From: Gymnopus androsaceus JB14
Taxonomy: Eukaryota; Basidiomycota; Agaricomycetes; Agaricales; Omphalotaceae
Assembly (NCBI GenBank): GCA_009733575.1
Contig: ML769415.1
Span: forward strand, 200,524-264,523
Reading direction: 5' to 3'
Length of the DNA: 64,000 bases
This document shows positions 1 to 10,500 of this stretch, piece by piece. Position 1 is the stretch's first letter, and every line of letters starts with the position of its first letter. Position numbers and translations under genes: made by a program. The notes under the pieces are model-generated. The model had not been told where the DNA came from, ran no database searches, and was given only the letters and a program-made list of their open reading frames with translations.

Positions 1-906
1 GTCAATGACGTTTCTTCTCCTCGTCTATGCTCGAGCGCACCAAAATCTACGTCGAATGTTACCGGAAACGCTTCTCTCTCACTGAAACCAAACTCGGCGG
101 TTATTTCAGATGCTGCTGCTGTTGCTTCCACAACTACCACAACGGCCACAGCCGTTAAAGAAGAACCACTCGACGTCGAGGTTCCCACTTTCGATTGCGC
201 TTCCGCTGCGAGCTTGACGTCCGGCACGAAACGATACCACCCAATTCCACGCTCCTGTCTGACGCTCATCTCCGTTCCATCCGCCAACGCCTCCTCATTC
301 CCCACAATCATCTCTTCCTCTAGTAGTAACGGCTCCCAATCCGCCGCGCAGCAGGTGACTCCAAACCCACATTGGCGCACTGCCCGAACCGAGTTTGCTA
401 ATCGCGCTATCAACGAGCTTCGTGCGGAGGGGCTTGTGGTGAAGAGGATCTTGTGGCGTATGGGTGAGATGTGTGTTGACTGGGAAAAGCCTGCATCTGC
501 GAAAGCTAGTGGGGACGGCGATGGAAAACTAAAGATGAAGGGCAAGGGCAAAAAAAGAGCATTGACGGAGGCGGAGACAGTCCGCGCAGAGAACGCGATG
601 GCGATGTTGATGAACGGTTTGATCACCATGGACGATACCGAACCTTCACAATCTCTACCCCAAGTGATTCAAAACACTAGTCCGCAGCTTCCCTCCAACA
701 CCAAAATCCAGGTCAATGATTCGGACGAAGCTATGGAAATTATTGACCTCACAGTGGATGAGAAATCTTATCCTCCTCCTTCTTACTCTCATAAGATTGA
801 TGATGAAGATGACCGGCCTCCATTAAAGCCTCCGCTCGTTGTCCGCCTTGGTTCTGGACGCTCTTATTCGAGTTCAGAATCTGCGGGCTTGTCTACTGCT
901 CTCTGA
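1..906 (+). CDS. Unknown acidic/Ser-rich protein, 5' truncated by window edge
   Basis: The frame is open from base 1, so the start lies outside the window; it closes at a TGA at 904-906. I do not recognise the family. The visible product is rich in Ser, Thr and Ala, with a more ordered central block (around WRMGEMCVDWEKP) followed by a Lys-rich stretch. Two short signals stand out: a VKEEP segment near residue 50 that fits the SUMO-attachment consensus (hydrophobic-K-x-E), and an EIIDLTVDE segment near residue 245 that looks like a SUMO-interacting motif (hydrophobic core beside acids). Past the TGA the same frame stays open to about 1057 and remains Ser-rich, so the stop may be premature or an intron may be missed. 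A nuclear, SUMO-linked role is only inference. Confidence 0.5.
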   Translation, partial: VNDVSSPRLCSSAPKSTSNVTGNASLSLKPNSAVISDAAAVASTTTTTATAVKEEPLDVEVPTFDCASAASLTSGTKRYHPIPRSCLTLISVPSANASSFPTIISSSSSNGSQSAAQQVTPNPHWRTARTEFANRAINELRAEGLVVKRILWRMGEMCVDWEKPASAKASGDGDGKLKMKGKGKKRALTEAETVRAENAMAMLMNGLITMDDTEPSQSLPQVIQNTSPQLPSNTKIQVNDSDEAMEIIDLTVDEKSYPPPSYSHKIDDEDDRPPLKPPLVVRLGSGRSYSSSESAGLSTAL

Positions 907-1160
907 CTCTCCTCCTCTTCCAATTCTTCCACTGCCGAAGCAACTTCCTCCCCCCAATCGCGGGCTTATACTGCTCCTCGGCACAAATCGAAACTTCAGT
1001 CATTCAACCCCCGCGTCCGTCTTATTCACACTTGCATTCGTCTCCGCTGCTACCTCTGATGATGGCGAGGCTGTTGACGGTGTTGAAGTAAACCAGCCTG
1101 ATGATGAGTTAAGCAGTAATCCACGGCAGGAATCGCGGGACACAGATGAGGAGATGCAGG

Positions 1161-1300
1161 GTGTTCGTTAGTTGGAATTTCGTTCTACGCGCCAAGTTTG
1201 ATAGAGAGAATGGCGGGGACCGCAGAGGGGTGACGGTCAAGATAAGGAGTTGCAGATTGTTTCGCACCAGATGATAGTCAGGGACACGCTTTGAATATTC
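1161..1300 (+). pseudogene. Mex67/NXF1 NTF2-like domain tail, fragment copy 1
   Basis: About 135 bp matching a second copy at 5662-5800 with scattered substitutions and indels. Translation of the shared piece gives SWNFVLRAKF and then LQIVSHQMIVRDTL, which resembles the last strands of the NTF2-like domain of Mex67-type mRNA export receptors. No start, no upstream domain and no continuous frame are present, so this is a dispersed gene fragment. The similarity to copy 2 begins abruptly at the gtgttcgttag boundary. Family assignment relies mainly on the longer copy 2. Confidence 0.5.
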
Positions 1301-1865
1301 GCTTCGCAAAGTGTACGTACTATATTATGTGTAAGACTCCAACTGTTTATTATCGAACATACTAGACTTGAGCCAATCGGTCGATAAATTCCGGGGGAGG
1401 AAGTTACACCATCTTGGGTGTCTTAATCACTCATGTTTTCGGAGTTGCCCATACTTGAAAATATTCCCGACCTATCCAAAATCTATTGGTTTATATTGCT
1501 AGATATCCAAGCAGCATATACATTGATCGCATTGGTTGTGTGGTATCTTCGGAGTGATATCTGAAGGATTACTAACATCAAACAAATATTCTCAATCTAT
1601 TGCAGTTTATATTACAAGATGTCAAAGCGTCCCTTCTTATTCCCGATTCCATCGATTGATGGTAGTACTTCATTCAATAATTTTCGCCAAAAAACAATCT
1701 CAAGACTTTCCAATATAAGCTGCTCAAAGGAGTCTTAGCAGACCTAGTCCAGTCATTGCAGAGGGTAAAACATAATAGCAGCAAACCCAAATCCCTACAT
1801 AAATATATTTTATGGTGTGATCGGTGCGCCTCGAAGTTGGCATACAGAATCTCCAAGACCAGCAA
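1301..1865. other. Intergenic, no gene seen
   Basis: AT-rich sequence with only short, compositionally random ORFs on both strands. It lies between the Mex67-like fragment and the 3' end of the KRE9-like gene. I see no repeat, RNA gene or terminator I can support. Confidence 0.5.
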
Positions 1866-2822
1866 TTAGGCAGCCGTGATGGTGAAAGTAGCAGTCACAG
1901 CGAAAAGGTCTTGGGCGTTATTGCTGTTTGCAATCAAATAAATTCGTGCCCGCAAGTTAAAAATAGTTTGTGCTTACTTTGGATTGATGGCCTGCAACGT
2001 ATATTCACCCCTGTAGTAGAAATCGGGCAAAGGTCAGGTTCGACTAGGAATGAGAGACTCAGACTCACGCTGGTGTATCACTTGGAATCGTAACTTCCGC
2101 GCTTGTTTGAACGTTAGTCGCGAATGTACCAAGAAATTCCGAAACCTCTGGACTGCCACCAATGAGGAAGAGTTCAAAAGGGTCTGCCACAAAGCCGTTC
2201 GTCGCCTCCCAAGTAGCAAGAAGTTCCTGTCCAGCGACGATAGTCCCACTGGGGGTATCCAATGTGAGCGTAGGGCCGCTGATTGTGAAAGGGGCGGTCT
2301 GGGCGAAAAAAAGGCCTAGATTCCTGTTTGAAATGAGAATAAATCAGCCAATGCTCAAAAAATAATCAAAGATGTAGTTAGTACTCACCCCTGATCAAGG
2401 CCGTCGAAAACATATTGACCCCTATCAAAAGCCAAGCTTTAAATGAAAGACCAGGAATGCGAGCCTTTGAAAGACTCGCGTAGGTAAATCGCTTGGAATA
2501 GTCACTACCGTACTTGTGCCACCAGGCTGGAAACCATAGTTTATTTCAATCCCATTGTTATTTTGATCGGTAGTACTGAGGAGGGCAAGCACGAAACCCA
2601 ATCCTTCAACAGGATCAATGGCATCGAACGTCCAAGTGACTTCCAATTGCTGTCCAGCGACTATATTCCCAGTGGGAGTATTAATTGCGAATCCAGTAGC
2701 CATTTGGAGGTAGGCAACTGCGGAGAGGAGCACAGTGAAGATGCTACAGTATATGGATAGAGATCATCTTAGATAGCGTAGAAAAGCTAGCTGTACAAGC
2801 CTTACCTTAGAGTGGAGACCAT
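1866..2822 (-). CDS. Secreted KRE9/KNH1-like protein with two tandem domains
   Basis: Six exons fit cleanly: 2822-2806, 2743-2480, 2421-2389, 2323-2069, 2010-1978 and 1923-1866 (660 nt, 219 aa). Exon 1 plus the start of exon 2 encode a signal peptide (MVSTLSIFTVLLSAVAYLQM...). The mature protein holds two copies of the Ser-Thr-rich GPI-anchored / yeast cell-wall Kre9-Knh1 N-terminal type domain (Pfam PF10342 type). Each starts with a TPxGxIVAGQxLxxTW strand motif and ends with TIPSDxP followed by G-Q/E-Y and LF-A-T-FTI. The two halves share intron positions, so the gene arose by internal duplication of a domain with its introns. The intron after the first domain has a GC donor (GCGAGT at 2479) where the second has GT (GTGAGT at 2068). 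No clear GPI signal is seen at the C-terminus (FTITAA). It is probably an extracellular or wall-associated beta-glucan-related protein, by family only. Confidence 0.85.
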
Positions 2823-3641
2823 ATTGAACCGGAAGTGAGACTGAAGGTACATACCCTTCACACTTGTTATTTATACCATACTAAAACGGCACGATCAGGA
2901 ACTTGACGGGCCTCCAGTTTGGATCATTCCAGGTAGGAATGACTCGACGTACTCTTGGACTAAATCCCTAAACTCCATGATCTTGTGAAAGTTGCATTCA
3001 AGGACGCTGGATGTACCAATGTAGTTTGACATCTGGAACAAGGTATGCACTCTGTACTATTATACAAATACAAATCAAAACATGATGTTTATAATGATGA
3101 AAACAACACGATCATAAATCCACTCCCTTCAGACGAAAACTCGATGATCTCGTGGAATTTACATTCAAAGACGCTATACCGGGGTTGTACCGGGGTATTT
3201 TGACCGTAGACCACATGAGTCTGGACTGTGTACTACTGTACAAATCGCATCAAAGATTTAATGTGATGATCTATGTAGGGCGGTGATCAATGTAGGGCGA
3301 TGATACTGGTTCGGAACTGACTATAGACTCGAGGTGTACTACTCATCAAATTTGATACTAATAATGCAGTTCTTTCGGATGTTTGAACTTGGCACATGCT
3401 GAGTAAGTAACTTCTTGAGGTGCAGATAGCGGGTTTAATCACTAAAAGCTTTTCCTCGAAGTTCCTTCTTTCTCAATTCTTTCCTGTGTGGCTCAAACGA
3501 TTTTTGCAAAGTAGAGCGCCATTCCCGCGATACAATGTTTTGAGGGGTATAAAAGCCTAGACGACTGCCTCATACTTAGATCGTCAGGCCAATTGTTCAG
3601 CCAGAACTTCAGCTTCTTCCTATCCTAGCTATCCTCCGAAC
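2823..3641. other. Divergent promoter region with two imperfect ~100-bp copies
   Basis: This stretch separates two divergently transcribed secreted-protein genes. It holds two diverged copies of a block built around a ctcgatgatctcgtg / ctccatgatcttgtg core followed by acattcaa(a/g)gacgct and a cTGTGTACTA-like tail (about 2975-3070 and 3135-3260), plus a small local duplication of atgtagggcg(a/g)tgat near 3275-3305. No ORF of note is present. The role is unknown; shared regulatory sites are possible but not shown. Confidence 0.4.
3548..3555 (+). promoter_or_regulatory. TATA box for the 3642 gene
   Basis: TATAAAAG lies 94 bases upstream of the ATG at 3642, followed by pyrimidine-rich sequence before the start codon. 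Position and sequence fit a core promoter of a strongly expressed fungal gene. Confidence 0.6.
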
Positions 3642-4326
3642 ATGGTCTCTTTATTCACCATCGTATCTGTTGCACTCACACTCACCACTTCTGGTGTATT
3701 TGGTCAGTGCCCTCCCAACCTCACTGGCATTGCAACTAGCGGAGTATCTATCCAGAGCTTCAACGAAGGACTTCTATGGGGATCCGAGACCACTCCTGTT
3801 GTTGCCGGCCTTGCTGTTACCGGACAATCTTCCCGTGGCTTTAGTCCTACCTTTATTATCACGCCAGATCCTGTTATTACGACGACCTTTACCATTAGGT
3901 ATAGTCCCTTCGCCGCTGGATACCTACTCAGATGGCTAACAGCAGGGGGAATTTTTGAAGCGATGTTACCAACACCGACTTGCTCGTAACCAATATTGGT
4001 AACCAGCTCTTTTATGAGCCTGCTTCCACTACTGGAACTACTCCAGCGTCAGTTTCTGCTTTCAAGTGTTATTGTGCTTTTCTAACTTACAAAATAGGAA
4101 TCAACTGTGGGATATTAGCTGCCTTACTTGTGCAACACCGGAGGGCCAGGCCATCCCTGGAGGTTCTTTCTGCAGCGTTCAGCCTCATGGCACCGACAAC
4201 TGTGTGCAAAATGTTGACCCTGCTGCAGATCCTTTGCCTGTTACGCCCTGTATTGCTACCGGTACCTCACAGTTCGTCGATATCAATCCTGGAGATGAGG
4301 AGGGGTTTGATAAACGAGGCGATTGA
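3642..4326 (+). CDS. Small secreted cysteine-containing protein, unknown family
   Basis: Three exons fit: 3642-3898, 3961-4047 and 4098-4326 (573 nt, 190 aa). The first intron carries a ctaac branch-point-like sequence before its acceptor. The N-terminus is a typical signal peptide (MVSLFTIVSVALTLTTSGVFG) directly followed by QCPPN. The mature chain has six cysteines (QC, SCLTC, FCSV, NCVQ, PCIA), suggesting up to three disulfides. The C-terminus is acidic and ends FDKRGD, with a KR dibasic site that a Kex2-type protease could cut. The start is fixed by the signal peptide and by a TATA box 94 bases upstream. I do not recognise the family; it could be a wall-associated or effector-like secreted protein. 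Confidence 0.75.
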
Positions 4327-4559
4327 GGTAGCGGGATTTCTTGTTCAGACTTTATCACATTTAGTCTTCAGGGACCGTCAGGTCAAGTTGTAATGTAGGA
4401 ATATTTATCGACAATCTATCATCTATTGCCTTTGAGCGCATTGCGATGTAGACGACTTAACCTCTGTTACACTGATGGCCACTGAGCCATTCATTGAACA
4501 TCTGATGGGACGCGTACCGGCCTAAACAGAATCATCCGCGACTGCACCGACCCCGAAAA

Positions 4560-5290
4560 TCCATAAGTACGACATGGATGAATCCGGGCTTGGAAGCCAG
4601 GACACGAGCCTTTCATTGTTCGAACGTCTCGCTAACGAATTTTGGCTCCTCGTTGACTTCAAACTTATATTTTAAAACCGACATGGCCAGAACGGCACCG
4701 GCTTCCGTCTCGGAAAACCTATGTGAGATCAGACGAGGACAACGAGGAAGAACAAAATGGTTACTTTCGTCCAATGCAGGCTCGGGGACCTACAAGGTGA
4801 GCATATTAACTATTGAGTAAAAGAAGGGCTGGAACTATACTAGCCAGCACTAAAGGGAACGAATCCGTCCTGGGGTCAGTCTGGGTCCAAGAAACGAGCG
4901 GGTCGGAGATCCTTCCAGTAACGGGCTAGAAACTATTGATAAGACAAAAATGACAGCAAATAAGACACGTACGGTTACAGTGCAAGACCACTGCATTGAT
5001 CACAATATGAGCACCTTTCATGTACAACAATGATTCGCTTTTCACCGGCAGCATTGGGGATAGTCAGAGTGGTGTCTTCGATACTGTCTTTTGGTATACT
5101 GTTCACCTACAGGAAATGTCAAGGTATAGGTAGAGTAAATAAAAGCAGAGGAGAAAACCGGTGGACAGAGTCGCAATGTTTCGTTGAGTACACTACGCGG
5201 ATCGTTAAGGGACAATTCACAAGCTTTAATGCAAGCTTGCGTCAGAGTTTGTGGCATGTCTTCGTATGTCTAGTATGAAAAGGTGAGTAC
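4560..5290 (-). pseudogene. Cytochrome P450 C-terminal remnant
   Basis: Reading minus gives ordered P450 landmarks: the K-helix ExxR segment LNETLRLCPPV (about 5200-5170), then DSIEDTTLTIP, a PERF-like WKDLRPARFLDPD, FVPFSAG, the heme loop GPRACIGRK, and a final FSETEAGAVLAMSVLKYKFEV strand pair. Introns of about 50 nt still separate these blocks. In-frame TGA codons interrupt the chain after FLDPD (expected Trp) and after ETFEQ (expected Arg). The intron before the heme loop has a poor or GC donor, and the N-terminal two thirds are missing. It is therefore a decayed fragment of a fungal microsomal P450. It abuts the Mex67-like fragment on the opposite strand, so this patch looks like accumulated gene debris. 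Confidence 0.7.
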
Positions 5291-5800
5291 AAGCAACATG
5301 CCAATTTGCATTCGGGCAGCATCCAGAACAGGAGCATATAAAGCTGGAATGGACACGGAAGACTCCGAGTCGGTGGAATATGTTGAGGGCGCAGATTCCA
5401 ACGGAATCGATTTCCCAATAGGACAGGACTTGAGGGATTGGATGAGGATATGTAGAGACCAAAAATGGAAGGACTGGATGATCGAGTTCCTCAAGGCATA
5501 CGTCCATTCATGGGAACACGATCACCGCGCCCTAGCTAACGCTTATGCTCCCAATGCGGTATTCTCGTGCTCTGTTGGCGCGACACTGGGCACCAGTCCA
5601 ACGCACGCGTTTGCATCAGACTTTGTTGCTTCTACATCAAAAGCGGAATGAGGAAGATAAAGTGTTCGTTAGTTGGAATTTCGTTCTACGCGCCAAGTTT
5701 TATAGAGAGAATGGCTGGGGACCGCAGAGGGGGTGACGGTAAAGATAAGGAGTTTCCATTGCGGATTGTTTCGCACCAGATGCTATAGTGAGAGACAAGG
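5283..5800 (+). pseudogene. Mex67/NXF1-like NTF2 domain fragment, copy 2
   Basis: A 122-codon frame (5283-5651) ends with WMIEFLKAYVHSWEHDHRAL followed by ANAYAPNAVFSCSV. This matches the start of the NTF2-like domain of Mex67/NXF1 mRNA exporters, where a helix is followed by an AY-P-A-FS-S strand. The domain resumes in another frame after 5662 (SWNFVLRAKFYRENGWG, then FPLRIVSHQML). The LRR, RNA-binding and UBA domains are absent. The 3' part recurs at 1161-1300. With no complete gene here, it is best read as a transposed or duplicated fragment of a Mex67 locus elsewhere. Confidence is moderate because the match is from memory of the family pattern. Confidence 0.5.
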
Positions 5801-6188
5801 CCTCCATCTGAATAAATACTCACGCATTCGCTTGTATTTTACGCGTATTATGATGTATGTAGCCGAACCTTTGCAACGTCTTCACCTCTTGCCCGGATTG
5901 GCCTTCTTCTAATGCAAAAATCCAATCGTTCGCCATCACGATGAAGAGGACTTTGGCATATTTGGAGATGGGAGCACCTTTGTTCGACTGCGGAGCGACA
6001 AGTTTCAAGGCACAGCGAAGGATATAAGCAGAATAATTGTGGATATCGATTACAAGGATATAGCATAGGTTCCGGAAACGCAATACAACATGGATGTGAA
6101 TACAGATGTTCTGAGATGTTCATAATTATCTATATAAAGAGATGAGTCTGCAGTTATGTTTGTGCGATGAGATATCCACACCATTAGA

Positions 6189-6433
6189 TTAAAGCCACGC
6201 CTTCTTTCGCTCGTTCCAGAGGTAGAGTGCGTGTATAACGCCTCCAATCCAGAAGAATAATGTGAGGAGGATGTTGATCAATATATCGGCAGCAGGGCGC
6301 TTCATCAGGAAGACTGCAACGGGTCGGTAGCAGAATGGCGAACTGTCAATGCGAGCGTTAATTTCAATCCAGAGTCCGAGGAACAGCGCGAACGCACTAT
6401 TATAATGACAATATCATCGTTCCTGAGAGCCAT
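6189..6433 (-). CDS. PMP3: PMP3-family plasma membrane proteolipid, with a 1-nt frame break
   Basis: Exon 1 is 6433-6398 (MALRNDDIVIII), followed by a 55-nt GT-AG intron (6397-6343); exon 2 runs from 6342 to the TAA at 6189. Exon 2 encodes the hallmark PMP3 (UPF0057) second half: PVAVFLMKRPAADILINILL, then a second hydrophobic helix with GVIHALY and a basic tail. Such 55-65 residue proteins have two membrane helices and affect membrane potential and salt tolerance. Entering exon 2 in the spliced frame reads FAILLPTRCS, while the family motif (LPPVAVFL) lies one base over, so one extra base near 6322-6326 breaks the frame. It is either an assembly insertion or a young pseudogene. No alternative splice that I can find restores the motif. 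Confidence 0.75.
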
Positions 6434-7541
6434 TGTTAATGTTTATAGTGATGTGACGGCGGGAGAAGTGAGGGAGTTGAGAAAACTGGCCTCTATTCGA
6501 GTTCTCAAAGCAAGGAAAAGTTGAATGACTTCACTGGCAAAAGGCCAATAAATACTGAACGAGCGAGTTATGGCGTCATAACACCCCAACTCCACGTTCA
6601 AATCTGAATAGCATCCACATACGTATATATGACTATATGATTATAGAGTATGAATGAACTGCGGCTGCAGATACTTCAAGAGAGTGAGGTAGAACGCAAG
6701 GTGTATTTGATCTCGCAACGCCAGGCGCTTATTCCAATGCAACTCTAGCTCTCACCAAGCCACTCTCACGCCCTTGTATGTCTTCCTCTCCCTCCAAGAT
6801 CCGTAACCCAACTGCCTTAACTCGAACGCTCTTTTCATTAAAACTTGAAGACGCTGTAGAGCTCAGCCTGCTACTATTACTAGACCAATGTCCAAATTGC
6901 CCCCCAACTTCAATGTTCCAAGAGGCTCCCGGTCAAGCTGTATGGCGGTATGCGTCATTGGTTCCCATTTCCCATATCTCGACCTTGTCACGACTGGGTG
7001 ACGGTGTCCATCCGCATGGTTGGCAGTGCGGGTATTGTCTCTCCAAATACAGTGAGTAGTTCATAATCCGCAAAGATTTCGTTTGTTTTCAGCGAGTTTC
7101 AGCGATTAGACCTTCTTCCTTGAGCTAGTTGTATCTTCAAAGAGTTTTAAGAGTTGACTCATGTTCAGCGATGAAACTTACAGCTAAAGTCGTTGAAGGA
7201 CACCCTATTTCCTTTACACCGGAAGTACCTTGCTACTGGCATTGCATCAACCGGTGAACACTCCCATGGACCTCCGAGAGGAAGAGGCCATCTCAACTGA
7301 AGAACACCCTATACGACCGACAACTGATTCCACTTACAACTCCGCGCTTCCCAAACTATCTTGTTCTCTTGCTATTTCCTTAGTTTGTATTTTAGGTAGT
7401 CAAATGTTACTTCGCAGTGAATTAGTAAATTACTTCGGACACTCGAACTCTAAGTATCAAACTTATGTATACGTAGATCCTTCAACGATATTATCCGCCA
7501 TTACTTATATTATCCCAAAAATTTCCGTTATTTCATTTGAC
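6434..7541. other. Intergenic, no supported gene
   Basis: This stretch lies between the PMP3 start and the PAN1 stop (both genes on minus), so it should contain the PMP3 promoter. A 93-codon plus-strand frame at 6778-7059 has no recognisable motif, signal or splice partner, and the plus frame at 7230-7667 partly overlaps the PAN1 3' end. I would not annotate either. Confidence 0.45.
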
Positions 7542-10500
7542 CTAAACGCGCTGCTGCTTCCTCGCTGCCCGCCTTTCCGCGTCTTTACATTTTCTACTGG
7601 CTTCCTCGATGGCCTGCATCCAAACTGTGATGGTAAACGAAGAAAACGAGTCAGTGGCATCATCTAATCATTTTGGTGTTTGCATACGCACGTTGACAAT
7701 CTTTTACTGACGTCGCTCGCTAGTCCGATAGCTTCTCCGCCGCGAGGATAAGGTAGCGCAACTTGGAAGCCATCATCTGAATTATGGTGAGTATTTCGTG
7801 CAGGAAGACATTACAAGCAGCATACCTCGATTATTGGGAAGATCCTTCACTTGTGTTTCGGATAGTGCAATGGGCTAGTAGTGAATTAAAATTGAGTCGC
7901 CATTGGAATATCGTCGCCACCCACCATACGATACAGGTTCTGCACTTTGTCATCCGTCAGTACTAGAATATCGCTACACAAGAACGCGTGTAATTTTTTT
8001 CCGCTTTTGGCTTTCATGAGGATGCCCTCCTTCAGTAAATGTCTCGCACCCATGTACCGGGTCGGAGCTGTGAGATCAAGACGACTGCAGATGGTCAATG
8101 AGTATGAGATCCTTGTTATGCAATAGGAAAAACATACCCCTGCCCAATCCATAGGTGCTTCGAGATACGCTTCAGTGTTTCCTGTCCTTCTTGGTATCGG
8201 ATCGTCTCGTTGATGTGGTTGAGAATCTTCTCCGCAACCTCGATGGATCGGTCAATAGCGTCTTTCTCTTCACCCGGTGAAGTGTAGTGGGAGATCTAAA
8301 TAAAATGAAAACGGGTGCATGTTAAAAGCCGAGTATTAGAGAACAAGCTATACGTATACGTACCTGCCGAATGAGGAGAGGATACCTTGTGATGCGTTGC
8401 ACTGGTAGAGTTGTGTCTTCAGCACTGGGTACATAGAACCTGAACACCACGCTCACTAGGTATCAGCAGGTAGCTGGATAAGTCCAGATTTCTTGCGGAA
8501 GGGCCGTCCCTGATACGCTGGGAATTATTTTGTTTAGGATTCTTTTTTAAATCAGAGATCGTAAAGATATATACCTGAAGTTGGGAAGCGACTTCTGGAT
8601 TCGAGTCGCGAATGTCTTGTAGGACCTTGATTGCGTTGGACTGGTTGACGCAATATTCCTACAGAAGGCTCTATTAAGAGTGTACACCGTAATATGAGTC
8701 GAGACTTACCATATAAACACCCATGTTTGACATATAGTCCTGAATTATATCACCGATACGATCAATGTACAGCCTGCACTCTTTCTGTCTTTCTTCGAGG
8801 GAACTCATAAAAGTCTGTATGTAATAGGAAAGAAAGTCAGTAGCGATCCATCGATTACAGACCTGTTCACGTACAATGTTGCTGAGCAAAATATCTTCAA
8901 TGTTAGCAAAGATCACCGTTATTGCCTTTCGATCGAGGAGCGGCAGCATTTTGGAGTAGAAAATCTTAGGGTAAAGTAAGCATGCCACTTGGAAAGAAAC
9001 GAACTCAACACACCTCGACTATAAGTTGTAGATCTCGAACGTACGCATTTTCCGTGGAAATGAGCTCGAATATGGCCTAGAGCAGATGTTGGTCAACGTC
9101 GGTGTATGAAGGAATCACTGCCTACCTCTTGTCGCCGCCTCTCATTTGGTGGGATGCCATCCAGAGCAGACTTGTCCACCAGACTAGCCCATGACTGGAT
9201 AATTCAAATTACAGGTCTGAACTCTCAATGGACGAAAGAAATACTCACACTTCCGAAAGCAGGACTAGTCGGTCGCGCAGGGTCTTCACTAGCGTTATTA
9301 TTGTTCAGTATCGGGGCGGAGATGGTGAGAGTGCGACGTTCAGATTCCACGGGCGTCTTGGACCGTCCGAGGAAGTTCAGGATAGAATATGACCGGGTTT
9401 CACTATCTCTCGAAGGCGCCTGTGACATCGCCACGGACGTCGTAGGCGAAGAGACCGTAGTATCGAAAGAAGCAGCCGAGAGTCGATTGTTTCCTGTATC
9501 TGATCGGGCGAGGCGGAATGCTTCGTACCTATCGAACGCATCGTCCAGGCGAGTAGAGTCGGTGTCATTGTTGGCAGAGTCTGGCACTGTTGGGAGTTCC
9601 TTGGACGAAATGGATGATACAGATTGTCTTTGAGGAGCGGCAGGTGGGGGCCGTCTTTTCCTTGGTCTTGGTGGCGGTTTCGTATCCTTCTTGACGATCA
9701 AGCCGGCGGCTTCGAGAACCATCTGACGCTCGTGTGCTCTGGCTTCACGTTCCTCTTTAGTCTCGGATTCGTCAACAGTATCTGCCTCATCATCACTATC
9801 TTCAAAAGAATGATAATCAGAATCAGTATCCAAAGCATCACCAATATCTTCATTTTGAAGCTCTTGAACTAGAGGCAGCGGAGAATCCATGGCGGGACTC
9901 AAAGTAGGAGGAGCCGTCGGTGAAGATACGGTTAACGGCCTTCCCGATTCCGGTGTTGTAGTGCTTGCACTGTGAGGAGGACCGTCTAGATGGTGAAGAG
10001 GTGTAATATTGAAATCCGAATGTGAATTTATTTGAAGGTTGTACATGAAAACAAAAACCAGAAAAAAAAGCAACTTCAGCCTGTTGTTCGCGTGACAATG
10101 GAATGGGGTAAACAGAAACGCTTGGGGGAATGAGGAAAGTTACTAACCCTCGACAACTTCTAAATATCCGGCTGGAACAATGAACACTACACCGCCTTGT
10201 TCAGCTTTCCACCATTCTTCTTCACTCTGGTCTATTACAGTGACTTCTTCTCCTTCTGCCATCGATAATTCGTCGGGATTTGCTCCGGTGTACGTGTAAA
10301 GTGCTTTGGCTTTGACTATGGCGAATGTCAGAATCATGTACACTTGTTTGAAGTTGATCAGACGTACCTGGAGTAATCTCCTGTACATATGTTTTCGGGA
10401 ATAGACCCGTCTTCCCGGTACAGACCAAGGTACCATACCACCAATCACCGCCGGTTTTGGACGGATGAGCAATGAGAGTAAGGTTTTCTCCGAAGCCTAC

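Noticed and set aside
7230..7667. 145-codon plus frame with a hydrophobic middle
   Set aside because: It overlaps the well-supported PAN1 3' exons on the opposite strand and has no family features.
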